Assembly (NCBI GenBank): GCA_013694745.1
Contig: JACDBU010000087.1
Location: 1-42,288 of the forward strand
Direction of reading: 5' to 3'
DNA length: 42,288 nt
Source: Chitinophagaceae bacterium
Lineage (GTDB): Bacteria > Bacteroidota > Bacteroidia > Chitinophagales > Chitinophagaceae
The notes beneath the pieces are model-generated. The model searched no databases, had not been told where the DNA came from, and saw only the letters and a list, made by a program, of their open reading frames with translations. The position numbers were made by a program, and so were the translations under genes. Shown here in pieces: positions 1 to 8,521 of the stretch. Positions within the stretch are counted from its first letter, which is position 1; each line of letters starts with the position of its first letter.

Positions 1-26
1 GATGTATAGAGCCCACTTCTTCATTT

Positions 27-53
27 TTTAAATTTTAAATTTTAAATTAAAAG
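27..53. repeat. AT-rich short tandem repeat
   Basis: Two and a half copies of the 7-base unit aaatttt lie downstream of the fumarase gene. It is a simple low-complexity tract with no gene and no clear hairpin. The rest of bases 1-99 shows nothing recognisable. Confidence 0.5.
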
Positions 54-99
54 CAGGCGGAGATCTATTTCAACAATTAAAATTCAACATTCAAAATAA

Positions 100-1503
100 T
101 CATGAAGGCAACTCACCCACCATATCTTTCGGGTTAACCCATTCGTCAAATTGTTCGGGGGTAACGTAGCCGAGTTTTACTGCCATCTCTTTTAGGGTGG
201 TGCCTTCTTTGTGTGCCTTCTGTGCAATTTCAGCGGCTTTGTAATAACCAATTTTTGTGTTGAGAGCGGTAACGAGCATGAGTGAATTATCTACATGCTT
301 TTTTATATTTTCCATAATGGGCTCCAGGCCAACGGCACATTTATCGTTGAAGCTTATGCAGCCATCGCCCAGCAAGCGTGCGCTGTGCAAAAAGTTATAG
401 ATCATCACGGGCTTAAAAACATTCAGCTCAAAATGCCCGGTGGCACCGCCAATGCTTATGGCAACATCATTGCCCATCACCTGCGCGGCTATCATGGTGA
501 GGGCTTCACATTGTGTGGGGTTTACTTTGCCCGGCATAATGGATGAGCCGGGTTCATTATCGGGAATGTGTATTTCGCCAATGCCACTTCGCGGACCGGA
601 AGAGAGCAGGCGGATGTCGTTGGCAATTTTCATAAGACTAACGGCAACTGTTTTCAACGCACCATGACTTTCAACAATGGCATCATGTGCAGCCAGCGCC
701 TCAAATTTATTTTCTGCGGTTACAAATGGAAGCCCGGTGAGTGCCGCAATTTGTTTGGCAACATTCACAGAATAATCCGGTGGCGTGTTGATGCCCGTGC
801 CTACTGCGGTTCCGCCGAGGGCAAGCTCTGCTAAATGCGGCAGGGTATTTTTTATAGCGCGCAGTCCATGTGCTAACTGTGACACATAACCACTGAATTC
901 CTGCCCTACGGTTAGGGGTGTTGCGTCCATACAATGCGTACGCCCGATTTTAACCACGTGCATGAATTCATGGCTCTTGGCAGCCAGGGTATCTTTTAAT
1001 TTTTCAATAGCAGGAATGGTAAGGTCGTGTAATATTTTATACGCCGCAATGTGCATTGCTGTGGGAAAAGTATCGTTGCTGCTCTGGCTTTTATTTACAT
1101 CATCGTTGGGGTGAAGAAATTTTTCTTTGTCGGTGAGTTTGCCACCGTTGAGCACATGACCACGGTAAGCGATCACTTCATTTACATTCATGTTGCTCTG
1201 TGTGCCGCTGCCCGTTTGCCATACTACGAGTGGAAAATATTCATCGAGTTTGCCTGCTAATATTTCGTCAGCAACTTTACCTACCATGTCGCTTTTTTCT
1301 TTGCTCAAAATTCCTGCATCAAGGTTTGTTAATGCTGCTGCTTTTTTTAAATAAGCAAAGGCTTTTATAATTTCTTTGGGCATCCGGTTGATGTCCTGCG
1401 CTATTTTAAAGTTGTCGATGCTGCGCTGGGTTTGCGCCCCGTAGTACGCATCCGCAGACACCTGCACTTCACCCATGGTATCTTTTTCAGTTCGGAATTC
1501 CAT
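100..1503 (-). CDS. fumC: Class II fumarate hydratase
   Basis: Catalyses reversible hydration of fumarate to L-malate in the TCA cycle, in the cytosol. The 467-residue length fits class II (iron-independent) fumarases. The N-terminus [22 protein letters not shown] is the usual family opening. The substrate region [13 protein letters not shown] is at about residues 98-110, the GRTH segment with the general-acid histidine is near 187-190, and the superfamily signature [11 protein letters not shown] is at 319-329. Class II rather than aspartase is inferred from the overall match; aspartase is the main alternative within the superfamily. The gene stands alone on the minus strand, diverging from the NlpC/P60 gene. 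A TAACTTTG -7 element lies about 40 bases upstream of its ATG. Confidence 0.96.
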   Translation of the reverse strand: MEFRTEKDTMGEVQVSADAYYGAQTQRSIDNFKIAQDINRMPKEIIKAFAYLKKAAALTNLDAGILSKEKSDMVGKVADEILAGKLDEYFPLVVWQTGSGTQSNMNVNEVIAYRGHVLNGGKLTDKEKFLHPNDDVNKSQSSNDTFPTAMHIAAYKILHDLTIPAIEKLKDTLAAKSHEFMHVVKIGRTHCMDATPLTVGQEFSGYVSQLAHGLRAIKNTLPHLAELALGGTAVGTGINTPPDYSVNVAKQIAALTGLPFVTAENKFEALAAHDAIVESHGALKTVAVSLMKIANDIRLLSSGPRSGIGEIHIPDNEPGSSIMPGKVNPTQCEALTMIAAQVMGNDVAISIGGATGHFELNVFKPVMIYNFLHSARLLGDGCISFNDKCAVGLEPIMENIKKHVDNSLMLVTALNTKIGYYKAAEIAQKAHKEGTTLKEMAVKLGYVTPEQFDEWVNPKDMVGELPS

Positions 1504-1544
1504 ATGCTATTTTATAGTTTTGGGTTGTTGATTTTGCAACTATG

Positions 1545-1552
1545 CAAAGTTA
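1545..1552 (-). promoter_or_regulatory. Putative fumC -7 box (TAACTTTG)
   Basis: Read on the minus strand this is a perfect match to the Bacteroidota -7 consensus TAnnTTTG, 41 bases upstream of the fumC ATG. No TTTG -33 element is found at the usual ~20-base spacing, so the call rests on the -7 box alone. Confidence 0.45.
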
Positions 1553-1582
1553 TTGTAAAGTTAGCAAAGGGGTGTAAGCAGT

Positions 1583-1645
1583 ACCGCAAAGAAGGCAAAG
1601 GAATCGCAAATTTGCGCAAAGGATCTTAGCGTTCTTTGCGTTAAA
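1583..1645. repeat. Degenerate inverted GCAAAG-type intergenic repeat
   Basis: The fumC/NlpC intergenic region holds a string of GCAAAG units (accgcaaagaaggcaaagg) and, about 25 bases on, their approximate reverse complement (gcgttctttgcgttaa), around a central palindrome cgcaaatttgcg. The arms pair at roughly 16 of 19 positions by eye. The arms resemble those flanking the GxxExxY gene near 37.8 kb (accgcagagaa), so this may be a related element without its internal gene. Confidence 0.55.
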
Positions 1646-1679
1646 CTTCTTTCCTTTTCTTTTCTTTAAATTTACAAAC

Positions 1680-2297
1680 ATGACCAGGGCTCTATTTTGT
1701 ATAATGATCTTCACCAGTATCGGTTGCTCCGGTATATTCGACGATGGCTCAAAGCCGGTGAATGATGGTAGTGATTCAATGAGAACAACAGGAACAGATT
1801 CACTCAAAACTGCATCCTCTATACCCGCTGATACGCTTATCCAGTTTAAAAAAAATGAAAAAATATTAAAAGATTCTGTACCCTTCCCCCGGGTTTCAAC
1901 TGTAAATATGCCCGTTGATTCTATTGTCAGCTTTGCCGAAACCCTTATTGGTACCCACTATCAATACGGTTCCATAGATCCGGCCGTTGGTTTTGATTGC
2001 TCCGGTTTTATCACCTATGTTTACAATCACTTTAAAATTAAAGTGCCGCGCTCATCTATTGATTTTACAAATGTTGGCAAAGAGATACCCGTAGATTATT
2101 CCAAAAAAGGCGATCTTATTTTATTCACCGGCACCGACAGCACCGAACGCTTTGTTGGTCACATGGGCATTATCATTTCCAATGATGCCGGCAATATCCA
2201 GTTCATACATTCATCTTCCGGGAAAGCCAATGGCGTGGTGATAACCCCATTGAATAGTTATTATAAAGGAAGGTTTGTAAAAGTGATACGGATATGA
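1680..2297 (+). CDS. NlpC/P60 (C40) peptidase, probable lipoprotein
   Basis: Probable cell-wall peptidase that cleaves peptide crosslinks or stems in peptidoglycan, acting in the periplasm. The 205-residue protein opens with a short hydrophobic signal ending in a lipobox-like SIGC (Cys16), followed by a Ser/Asp-rich linker to about residue 75. The NlpC/P60 domain occupies the second half: DCSGF holds the catalytic Cys107, GHMGII holds His161, and His177 in FIHSSSG may be the third polar residue. The lipobox has serine at -3, so lipid attachment is likely but not certain. It converges on idi with only 7 bases between their stop codons. The exact peptide bond cleaved cannot be read from the sequence. 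Confidence 0.88.
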   Translation: MTRALFCIMIFTSIGCSGIFDDGSKPVNDGSDSMRTTGTDSLKTASSIPADTLIQFKKNEKILKDSVPFPRVSTVNMPVDSIVSFAETLIGTHYQYGSIDPAVGFDCSGFITYVYNHFKIKVPRSSIDFTNVGKEIPVDYSKKGDLILFTGTDSTERFVGHMGIIISNDAGNIQFIHSSSGKANGVVITPLNSYYKGRFVKVIRI

Positions 2298-2304
2298 ACA
2301 GTCT

Positions 2305-2823
2305 TTAGGTTTTATTTGAGACCTGTTCTTTAATTTTTGGAAAAGCGATCCTGAACCATTCTGTAAATGAGGTGGGTTGTGTTTGTAACAATGTCTCGAT
2401 GGCGGCCATTGTTCTGTATGAAAAATCCATCACTTCATTTTTATCAGCCTTTATCTCACCATCATACACGCCGGTAAACACATGATCAAATTCATGCTCC
2501 GTTAAACCATTGCCTACACTGGTTTTGTAAATAAACGTGAAGACCTCATTTATCGCGGTTTCAAAACCCATCTCTTCTTTTAATCTTCTTATGGCAGCGC
2601 TTTTATTTTCTTCGCCCGGCAGGGGATGACTGCAGCAGGTATTCGTCCACAAACCGCCGCTATGGTATTTATCCAAAGCACGCTGATGTAAAAGCATTTC
2701 GCCCTTGCTGTTAAAAATAAAAATGCTTAATGCCCTGTGCAGCACTCCTTTTTGATGCGCTTCCATTTTTTCCATCGTGCCCGCTGGCGTATCGTTTTCA
2801 TCAACTAGAATTACATCTGCCAA
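2305..2823 (-). CDS. idi: Isopentenyl-diphosphate delta-isomerase, type I
   Basis: Interconverts isopentenyl diphosphate and dimethylallyl diphosphate, supplying isoprenoid precursors, including undecaprenyl phosphate, the carrier used by glycan loci. The 172-residue length fits type I enzymes. The motif NTCCSHPLPGEE carries the catalytic cysteine (Cys64), GLTEHEFDHVF carries the catalytic and metal-binding glutamates, and a Nudix-like helix spans AAIRRLKEEMGF. The start codon is TTG at 2823: the conserved opening ADVILVDEND begins directly after it and no in-frame ATG lies between it and the preceding stop. The gene follows the PglA-like GT4 gene by 34 bases and closes the minus-strand glycan locus. 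Confidence 0.93.
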   Translation of the reverse strand: MADVILVDENDTPAGTMEKMEAHQKGVLHRALSIFIFNSKGEMLLHQRALDKYHSGGLWTNTCCSHPLPGEENKSAAIRRLKEEMGFETAINEVFTFIYKTSVGNGLTEHEFDHVFTGVYDGEIKADKNEVMDFSYRTMAAIETLLQTQPTSFTEWFRIAFPKIKEQVSNKT

Positions 2824-2857
2824 AACGGGGAATGATTAATGGTAATTAAATGCATGA

Positions 2858-4000
2858 TCAATTATGAGTAGTAAGGTATTGATCGGTTAAACCGGTGTAC
2901 ACTTTCAAAATTTCTTTTTCATCAAACTTTTCAATAGCAAATTTGCGGCTGTTATCTTTAAATTCTGTAAGCTTCTCATTCGTCATCACTATCATTTTTT
3001 CCATGGCCTTGTATAAATGATCAACATTTTTTACCGGCACCATAAATCCATTCCAGTTATCCACCACCGTTTCACGGCAACCCACATTGTCTGTTGTGAT
3101 AATGGCTTTGCCAAGCGCAAGGGCTTCAATTAAAAAACGCGGAATACCTTCACGGTAATACGATGGAAGCACCGCCACGTCGCAGCCACACAGGATCTTA
3201 CGAATATCCGGTATGGATCCCAAAAATTGTATGATGCCTGTTTTTTGCCATTCCTGCATGATGGATGAAGTAACACCTACACGCTCATTATCCTGCGTAT
3301 ATCCAACAATATAAAAGGTTGCCTGCGGGTATTTTTTCTTGATCCTTTCCGCAGCTTCATAATATTCGCGCACACCTTTTGTCCATAACAAGCGGGTTAT
3401 TAAAATAAATTTCAATTTACCCTCCATAGGTTGTACGGCCTGGCCATTGCAAATTTGCGGACTAAAAAGCTGGCAATCTATCCCAGACCCATTTACTAAA
3501 AATGCTTTTTTCTTAGCAACAATTTTTTTAGAAATAAAAATTTGCTGGTCATCCGCATTTTGAAAAATAACGGCCTTGGATTTATTACAGGCACGCCGGT
3601 ACAAAACAGAAACCATTTTAAATAATTTCTGGTTCTCATAAATTTGTCCCAGTCCGTTTACCGTCATAATAGATGGGATGTGCAGGCTGCTTGCCACAAG
3701 AGTGCCGTAAATATTGGGTTTAATAGTGTAATGAATTACAAAATCGGGGCGTATCTTTTTGTAATTGGTTTTGTATTCAAGGTATAATTTAACCTGCTCG
3801 ACAACAGAAGTCCCCTGGCGCTCAAGAGTATTTATCTCGTGGATCTTGTAACCTTCGGCCACGAGTGTATCAAAATATTCATCCCGTGCAGTTAAAACTT
3901 CAACCACATAGCCTTCATCTTCAAGGGCCTTTATCAGGCTTTTCCTAACCTTGATAATGTGCATACTTAAATTAGCAACAATCAACACTTTCTTTGGCAT
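2858..4000 (-). CDS. GT4 glycosyltransferase, PglA/WbpU-like
   Basis: Probable cytoplasmic-face glycosyltransferase that adds a sugar from a nucleotide donor to an undecaprenyl-linked acceptor. The 380 residues show a GT-B layout: an N-terminal acceptor domain (residues 1-180, with HYTIKPNIYG and MTVNGLGQIYENQ, a pattern seen in PglA-, WbpU- and CapM-type enzymes) and a C-terminal donor domain with KLKFILITRLLWTKGVREY and EGIPRFLIEALALGKAIITTD, the E-x7-E-type segment of GT4. It overlaps the upstream asnB by 29 bases, suggesting translational coupling. Family assignment is firm. HexNAc specificity is only suggested by the PglA resemblance. Confidence 0.9.
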   Translation of the reverse strand: MPKKVLIVANLSMHIIKVRKSLIKALEDEGYVVEVLTARDEYFDTLVAEGYKIHEINTLERQGTSVVEQVKLYLEYKTNYKKIRPDFVIHYTIKPNIYGTLVASSLHIPSIMTVNGLGQIYENQKLFKMVSVLYRRACNKSKAVIFQNADDQQIFISKKIVAKKKAFLVNGSGIDCQLFSPQICNGQAVQPMEGKLKFILITRLLWTKGVREYYEAAERIKKKYPQATFYIVGYTQDNERVGVTSSIMQEWQKTGIIQFLGSIPDIRKILCGCDVAVLPSYYREGIPRFLIEALALGKAIITTDNVGCRETVVDNWNGFMVPVKNVDHLYKAMEKMIVMTNEKLTEFKDNSRKFAIEKFDEKEILKVYTGLTDQYLTTHN

Positions 4001-5858
4001 AGGGCTCTTTGTGGGCGCAATTTAATACATGATTCTTATACCACGTTTCCGCGGTAAATAATTGCCATAAAATTTTAGACCGTTTCTCTGTTTCTATGTT
4101 TAATTTTTTATCTATAAGTCCCTCCAGGAACGGCTTTTCAAAAAAGAGTGACGACAGGGATCCCTCCTGTTGTATACTCCCGATGATCATATCTTTTAGT
4201 TCGTTATTTACCCAGGCATCCAATGGTATCTCGAATCCCCGCTTTGGCTGGTCTATCATTTCCGGCGGCAAATATTTTTTAGCCAGGTTCCGCAGCAAAT
4301 ATTTTGTAGTTACATTTTTTACCTTGAAACTATCATTTAAGCCTGGCGCATATTCCATAATTTCCTTTGAAAGAAACGGGCTGCGTGTTTCCAGCGAATG
4401 CGCCATGCTGCCAATATCCATTTTCTTCAACAGCATACCGGGTAAGATGGAAATGAAATCCAGCAGCATGATCTTATCGAGCCCCGAAAGTTTACTGCCT
4501 GCGATCCTGAGGAGATCTGTCTCAAAACCTGCATCATTTGTCTGCTCAAATAAAGCCGTTTGCTTAAAAACATCCATGCCCGCAATGGTATCGATAGTGG
4601 CAGCATTGTACAAATTGATGCCCTTTGCCGAAGCCAGCTTCATCAGCCTGAAAATATAATTGTATTTGGATTGTTTACCCTGCGGATTGGGCAACACCGA
4701 ACTAACGAGAGCGGATAATCTTCTAAATGAATTATTTGAAAAGAGATCCATTTTTGAAAACGGGACATAGCGCCGGTAGCCGCCAAAAAGTTCGTCGGCA
4801 CCATCTCCGTTGAGTACAACAGTGATGTACTTTTTGGCTTCTTTGCTAATGTAATAAGTAGGTATGGCCGAGCTGTCGTAAAACGGTTCACCATAATTGA
4901 TCAATATCTTTTCAATATCATTTTTAAGATTTGACAAAGAGATATCGATCAGCTGGTGGTGGGTGTTGTATTTTTTAGCAACCATGCCGGCATACATTGA
5001 TTCATCATAGCCTCCATCAAACTTTACTGTAAATGTTTTAAGGTTTTTATTGTACTCACTTGCGATGGCCGTTATGATGGTACTGTCAATTCCGCCGCTT
5101 AAAAAAACACCCACTTCCAGGTCGGAACTTTCCAGTCTTCTTTTAACAGCAGTGTGCAATAATGCATCAACTTTTTGCATTGCGGTCTCAAGATCATCAT
5201 TGCTTTTGGTGTGGTAATATTTTTCTATGTTCCACCATTCGTGTATTTTAAAAGAGCCATCATCAAGGCTTACATGCGCCGAACAACCCGGCGGTAACAG
5301 GTAAGTTGATTTATAAGGCGTTGCTGTTTTGTAGTTAAACCCATTTTGAAAATAAGTATACAACTGCTGGTAATTCACTTCCAATGGTAGCATTTTTTGT
5401 AAACCGTTTAATTCACTGCAAAAAACAAACTGGTCTTTTTCCTGGTAAAAATAAAGTGGTTTTTTCCCGGCACGGTCACGCAATAAAATTAATTCGTTTG
5501 TTGCGCGGTTTAAAATGGCGGCGGCAAACATGCCATCAACCTCATCTAAAATTTTTATCCCTTTCAATTCATAAAGCCGCAGCAAAACTTCTGTATCAGA
5601 ATTGGTATTGCACTTTAAATTATATTTAATTTTTAATTCGTCGTGGTTGTAAATTTCACCATTATAAATTATGGTAAGATCGTTGATGTGGATGGGTTGC
5701 ATGCCACAGGCAATGTCTTGTATGGCGAGGCGGAAATGAAATAAACTGAGGTTATTATACAAATAGGTAACTTGCTCATCAGGCCCGCGATGGTATAATT
5801 CTTTAAATAAAGCTGAATGATCAAAACTGAGATTAATACTTCCTGCAATACCACACAT
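3972..5858 (-). CDS. Asparagine synthase (glutamine-hydrolysing)-like amidotransferase 1
   Basis: Transfers ammonia from glutamine to an ATP-activated carboxylate. In free metabolism the product is asparagine; in glycan loci such proteins are suspected to amidate uronic acids or other acidic sugars. The 628-residue protein starts MCGIAGS, giving the N-terminal nucleophile Cys2. The glutaminase domain runs to about 200 (YNGEIYNHDEL near 65-75, RDRAGKKPLY near 128-137). The synthetase domain has the ATP pyrophosphatase loop SGGIDS at 254-259 and NGDGADELFGGYRRY further on. It heads a minus-strand run with the GT4 gene. Only 23 bases separate its ATG from that of the divergent membrane protein. 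The glycan-modifying role is inferred from context; ordinary AsnB is the alternative. Confidence 0.88.
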   Translation of the reverse strand: MCGIAGSINLSFDHSALFKELYHRGPDEQVTYLYNNLSLFHFRLAIQDIACGMQPIHINDLTIIYNGEIYNHDELKIKYNLKCNTNSDTEVLLRLYELKGIKILDEVDGMFAAAILNRATNELILLRDRAGKKPLYFYQEKDQFVFCSELNGLQKMLPLEVNYQQLYTYFQNGFNYKTATPYKSTYLLPPGCSAHVSLDDGSFKIHEWWNIEKYYHTKSNDDLETAMQKVDALLHTAVKRRLESSDLEVGVFLSGGIDSTIITAIASEYNKNLKTFTVKFDGGYDESMYAGMVAKKYNTHHQLIDISLSNLKNDIEKILINYGEPFYDSSAIPTYYISKEAKKYITVVLNGDGADELFGGYRRYVPFSKMDLFSNNSFRRLSALVSSVLPNPQGKQSKYNYIFRLMKLASAKGINLYNAATIDTIAGMDVFKQTALFEQTNDAGFETDLLRIAGSKLSGLDKIMLLDFISILPGMLLKKMDIGSMAHSLETRSPFLSKEIMEYAPGLNDSFKVKNVTTKYLLRNLAKKYLPPEMIDQPKRGFEIPLDAWVNNELKDMIIGSIQQEGSLSSLFFEKPFLEGLIDKKLNIETEKRSKILWQLFTAETWYKNHVLNCAHKEPYAKESVDCC

Positions 5859-5881
5859 AGTAGTCTTTTATAGTATATTTC

Positions 5882-7255
5882 ATGCAAGTTATAGCTTATT
5901 ACGATTATTTATTGTTAGTGCCTTACGGGCTGATATTTTTCTTTATTGCCCGGAGATATGTCAAAAAAACAGCAACGTCGCCATCAGAATATAAATTAAT
6001 AATGTTCGGCTGGTTTTTAAAAATGTTTGCCTGTATATTATATGCATGGCTTATCGTTTATTATTATGGATACGGTGATCCGCTGGGATATTATAATCTC
6101 GCGGGAGAATTGCGCAAGTCTGTTTTAAGCAACTTTTCGAATGTGAAGTTTTTCTTCCAGGATGCCGCAACATTTAAAGCATATATTTCTTCTTTCACCA
6201 ACGAGAACGAATATCTTTCCGGTTACAGTTATTACCTCGACAGCAATTTTATCATCCATAAAATTTGCTGCTTCATTTCATTTTTCACTTTCAACCGCTT
6301 TTTAGTAATAAGCTTTGTTTTTACCAATTTATCTTTTATTGGTTTTGTCATCATTTACAAAACGCTGAAAAAGATAATTGGAGGATATTACAAAGAGATA
6401 CTGCTGGCGTGTATCTTTATTCCATCCTGTATTTTCTGGAGCAGTGGCCTCGCAAAGGAACCAATATGTATGCTTGCGATGGGCGTGCTTTTCAGCAGGC
6501 TGACCGATCTCTTTATTTTTCGCCGTTTTTCATTTGCTTCTTTACTGCTCATCATTTTCTATGGATATATTTTACTCACCGCTAAAAATTATATTTTCAT
6601 TTGCCTCCTGTTGGGCATGGGCATCTGGATCTTTTATTCATCGATCAAAAGAATCATTAACAAAAACCCCATAAAAAAATTCTTCTTTTATTTTTTCATG
6701 ATCGTGGTACTGGTGGGTGGTGGTTATTTATTATCTGATACGGTTACCGGCATTGTGAAAGAGAATGTAGCAGACGTTATTTCGATCAATTTAAATAATT
6801 ACCGGTATATCGGCGAAAGCGGCGGTAGTTTAATTGATGTACAGAATATTGATGTAACCAGCATTGGAGGCATTCTAAAATTTATTCCGCAGGCGATGGC
6901 GAATGTATTTTTCAGGCCCTGGCCCTGGGAGATCTCGAATGTGCTGATGATATTTACTGTGCTGGAAAATCTTTTCTTCATGTTCCTTTTTGTAAAAGTT
7001 TTATTCAGAACACGGCTGTTTACAAGAAACCTGTTCATCAATAAAAATTTCCAGGTGTTTGCCATAATATTCAGTATCACTCTGGCTTTGATCATTGGCA
7101 TGACCACCTTTAATTTTGGCACCATGGTACGTTATAAAACACCATTCCTGCCTTTCTGGGCTGTTTTTTTACTTATTCTAAATAAAAAATTATCACAGAA
7201 AAAAGTAACTAAAAAAGTAATGGTGCAACAGGTGGCTGTTACAACAACTACATAA
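5882..7255 (+). CDS. Polytopic membrane protein, Wzy/EpsG-like polymerase candidate
   Basis: A 457-residue integral membrane protein with about ten hydrophobic segments, the first at residues 8-24 and others around 42-62, 120-160, 175-215, 218-250, 265-285 and in the C-terminal third, ending in a Lys/Thr-rich tail. It lacks clear catalytic motifs. A large hydrophilic stretch at about 65-115 (DPLGYYNLAGELRKS...) and LAKEPICM near 190-200 stand out. Wzy and EpsG polysaccharide polymerases share this general pattern, diverge fast and are usually recognised by topology and context. It is the only plus-strand gene within the glycan locus and converges on the GT4 gene at 7268 with a 12-base gap. 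Polymerase function is inferred; an acyltransferase or another transporter is possible. Confidence 0.55.
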   Translation: MQVIAYYDYLLLVPYGLIFFFIARRYVKKTATSPSEYKLIMFGWFLKMFACILYAWLIVYYYGYGDPLGYYNLAGELRKSVLSNFSNVKFFFQDAATFKAYISSFTNENEYLSGYSYYLDSNFIIHKICCFISFFTFNRFLVISFVFTNLSFIGFVIIYKTLKKIIGGYYKEILLACIFIPSCIFWSSGLAKEPICMLAMGVLFSRLTDLFIFRRFSFASLLLIIFYGYILLTAKNYIFICLLLGMGIWIFYSSIKRIINKNPIKKFFFYFFMIVVLVGGGYLLSDTVTGIVKENVADVISINLNNYRYIGESGGSLIDVQNIDVTSIGGILKFIPQAMANVFFRPWPWEISNVLMIFTVLENLFFMFLFVKVLFRTRLFTRNLFINKNFQVFAIIFSITLALIIGMTTFNFGTMVRYKTPFLPFWAVFLLILNKKLSQKKVTKKVMVQQVAVTTTT

Positions 7256-7267
7256 GCAACACCAGGA

Positions 7268-8392
7268 TTAGCCGGCTAAGATTTTTTTATAAAATGCATC
7301 ATAAGCAGCATACATAGCGTCGGCAGTAAAATGTTTTTTTACATACACATTTTGAGAGGCAACAAGTTTTTCACGCTCGCCGGGATTTTGCAATAGAAAA
7401 ATAATTTTTTTAGCAACTTCTTTCCCATCGGCATCAGACCATACCCAGTCGTTTTCATTAGCCTTATAATTTTCAATTAACTGTATGCCGACAACGGGGA
7501 TACCACACATGGCAGCTTCTATCATAGAAATTCCGGCGGTATCACCCACACTTACAGAAACATAAATAGTAAGTTGTGCAATTATATCAAGGGGGTTATT
7601 CACCAATCCCGGCATTGACACTTGCTCGGTAAGTCCGGATGCATTTACCTGGCTTTTAATATTTTCGAATTCACTTCCACCGCCCGCTAAAATAAAATGT
7701 ACCTCTTCTCCAAGTGCCTTGTAAATATCAAGGAAGATGGGAATGTATAAACCTGGTTTCCTGTCTGGCCGCAGCATACCCACCGTACCAACAACATATT
7801 TATAATTAGAGATGATATGTTCATCTTTGATCAGTGGCATGCCCCCGCTGTTATTTTGTGGTTGCATCACCTTGATCCCGTTTGGGATAATACCCGTTTT
7901 TGATGCCGGGTGTTTTGCCATAAATTTATCCCAAAATGGATCCTTTGCCATAAATGCAACGCCATTGTGAAACAACATCATACGGGAATGTATCCACCGG
8001 TCTATTTTTGGAATTTGCATTCCTACAGCATGATAGGTTTCAATAATTACCGGCTTTTTATTGCGGGAAAATTTTTTTAGGAGAATGCTTGCCATGGCTC
8101 CAAAAAATGCTCCGTAACTAAGATGACAATGCAGCACATCATTGCCAGATATCCATTTCCTGTTATTAATTATCCAGGGCGCAATATTTAAATAGGCAAG
8201 CTGTTTAGTTTTGGCAACAAACTTTATGTCAACTTTTGGATCAATATTTTTTTGTAAAAATTCAGGATCAACAGGCCAGCCAGCAATGATGCTAACCACA
8301 TCTCCATTTTGTGCAGCAGCATTTGCCAGTTCCACAGCAACCCTTTCCCCGCCTCCTTTTGTTAATCCCGACAGCACATGTATTATTTTCAT
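7268..8392 (-). CDS. GT4 glycosyltransferase
   Basis: Probable GT-B retaining glycosyltransferase for the surface glycan. The 374-residue protein opens with MKIIHVLSGLTKGGGERVA, the glycine-rich loop typical of the family, and has GIIPNGIKVM near the domain boundary, a donor domain starting YKYVVGTVGMLRPDRKPGL, and the segment GISMIEAAMCGIPVVGIQ that positions the nucleotide sugar. Length is usual for the family. It follows the GT4 gene at 8522 by 129 bases without a visible gene between them. Donor and acceptor cannot be told from sequence. Confidence 0.9.
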   Translation of the reverse strand: MKIIHVLSGLTKGGGERVAVELANAAAQNGDVVSIIAGWPVDPEFLQKNIDPKVDIKFVAKTKQLAYLNIAPWIINNRKWISGNDVLHCHLSYGAFFGAMASILLKKFSRNKKPVIIETYHAVGMQIPKIDRWIHSRMMLFHNGVAFMAKDPFWDKFMAKHPASKTGIIPNGIKVMQPQNNSGGMPLIKDEHIISNYKYVVGTVGMLRPDRKPGLYIPIFLDIYKALGEEVHFILAGGGSEFENIKSQVNASGLTEQVSMPGLVNNPLDIIAQLTIYVSVSVGDTAGISMIEAAMCGIPVVGIQLIENYKANENDWVWSDADGKEVAKKIIFLLQNPGEREKLVASQNVYVKKHFTADAMYAAYDAFYKKILAG

Positions 8393-8521
8393 TCGTGGAA
8401 TTTTTTGCTACGTACCGGTTAAATGTAAGGGAAAGAAAAATAGAAATTTAAATGCTGTGAAATAAATTTTGGCCAATGCCCGAACAAATTTATTTATTAT
8501 GCATCAAGGGCAACAAAAAAA

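Noticed and set aside
4096-4659. 187-codon plus-strand open frame
   Set aside because: Lies wholly antisense to the asparagine synthase gene, has no recognisable domain, and its composition is what the reverse strand of that gene would give.
7267-7279. Perfect palindrome TTAGCCGGCTAA followed by a T run as a terminator
   Set aside because: The palindrome leaves almost no loop and is made of the last codons of the GT4 gene; hairpin stability would be poor.
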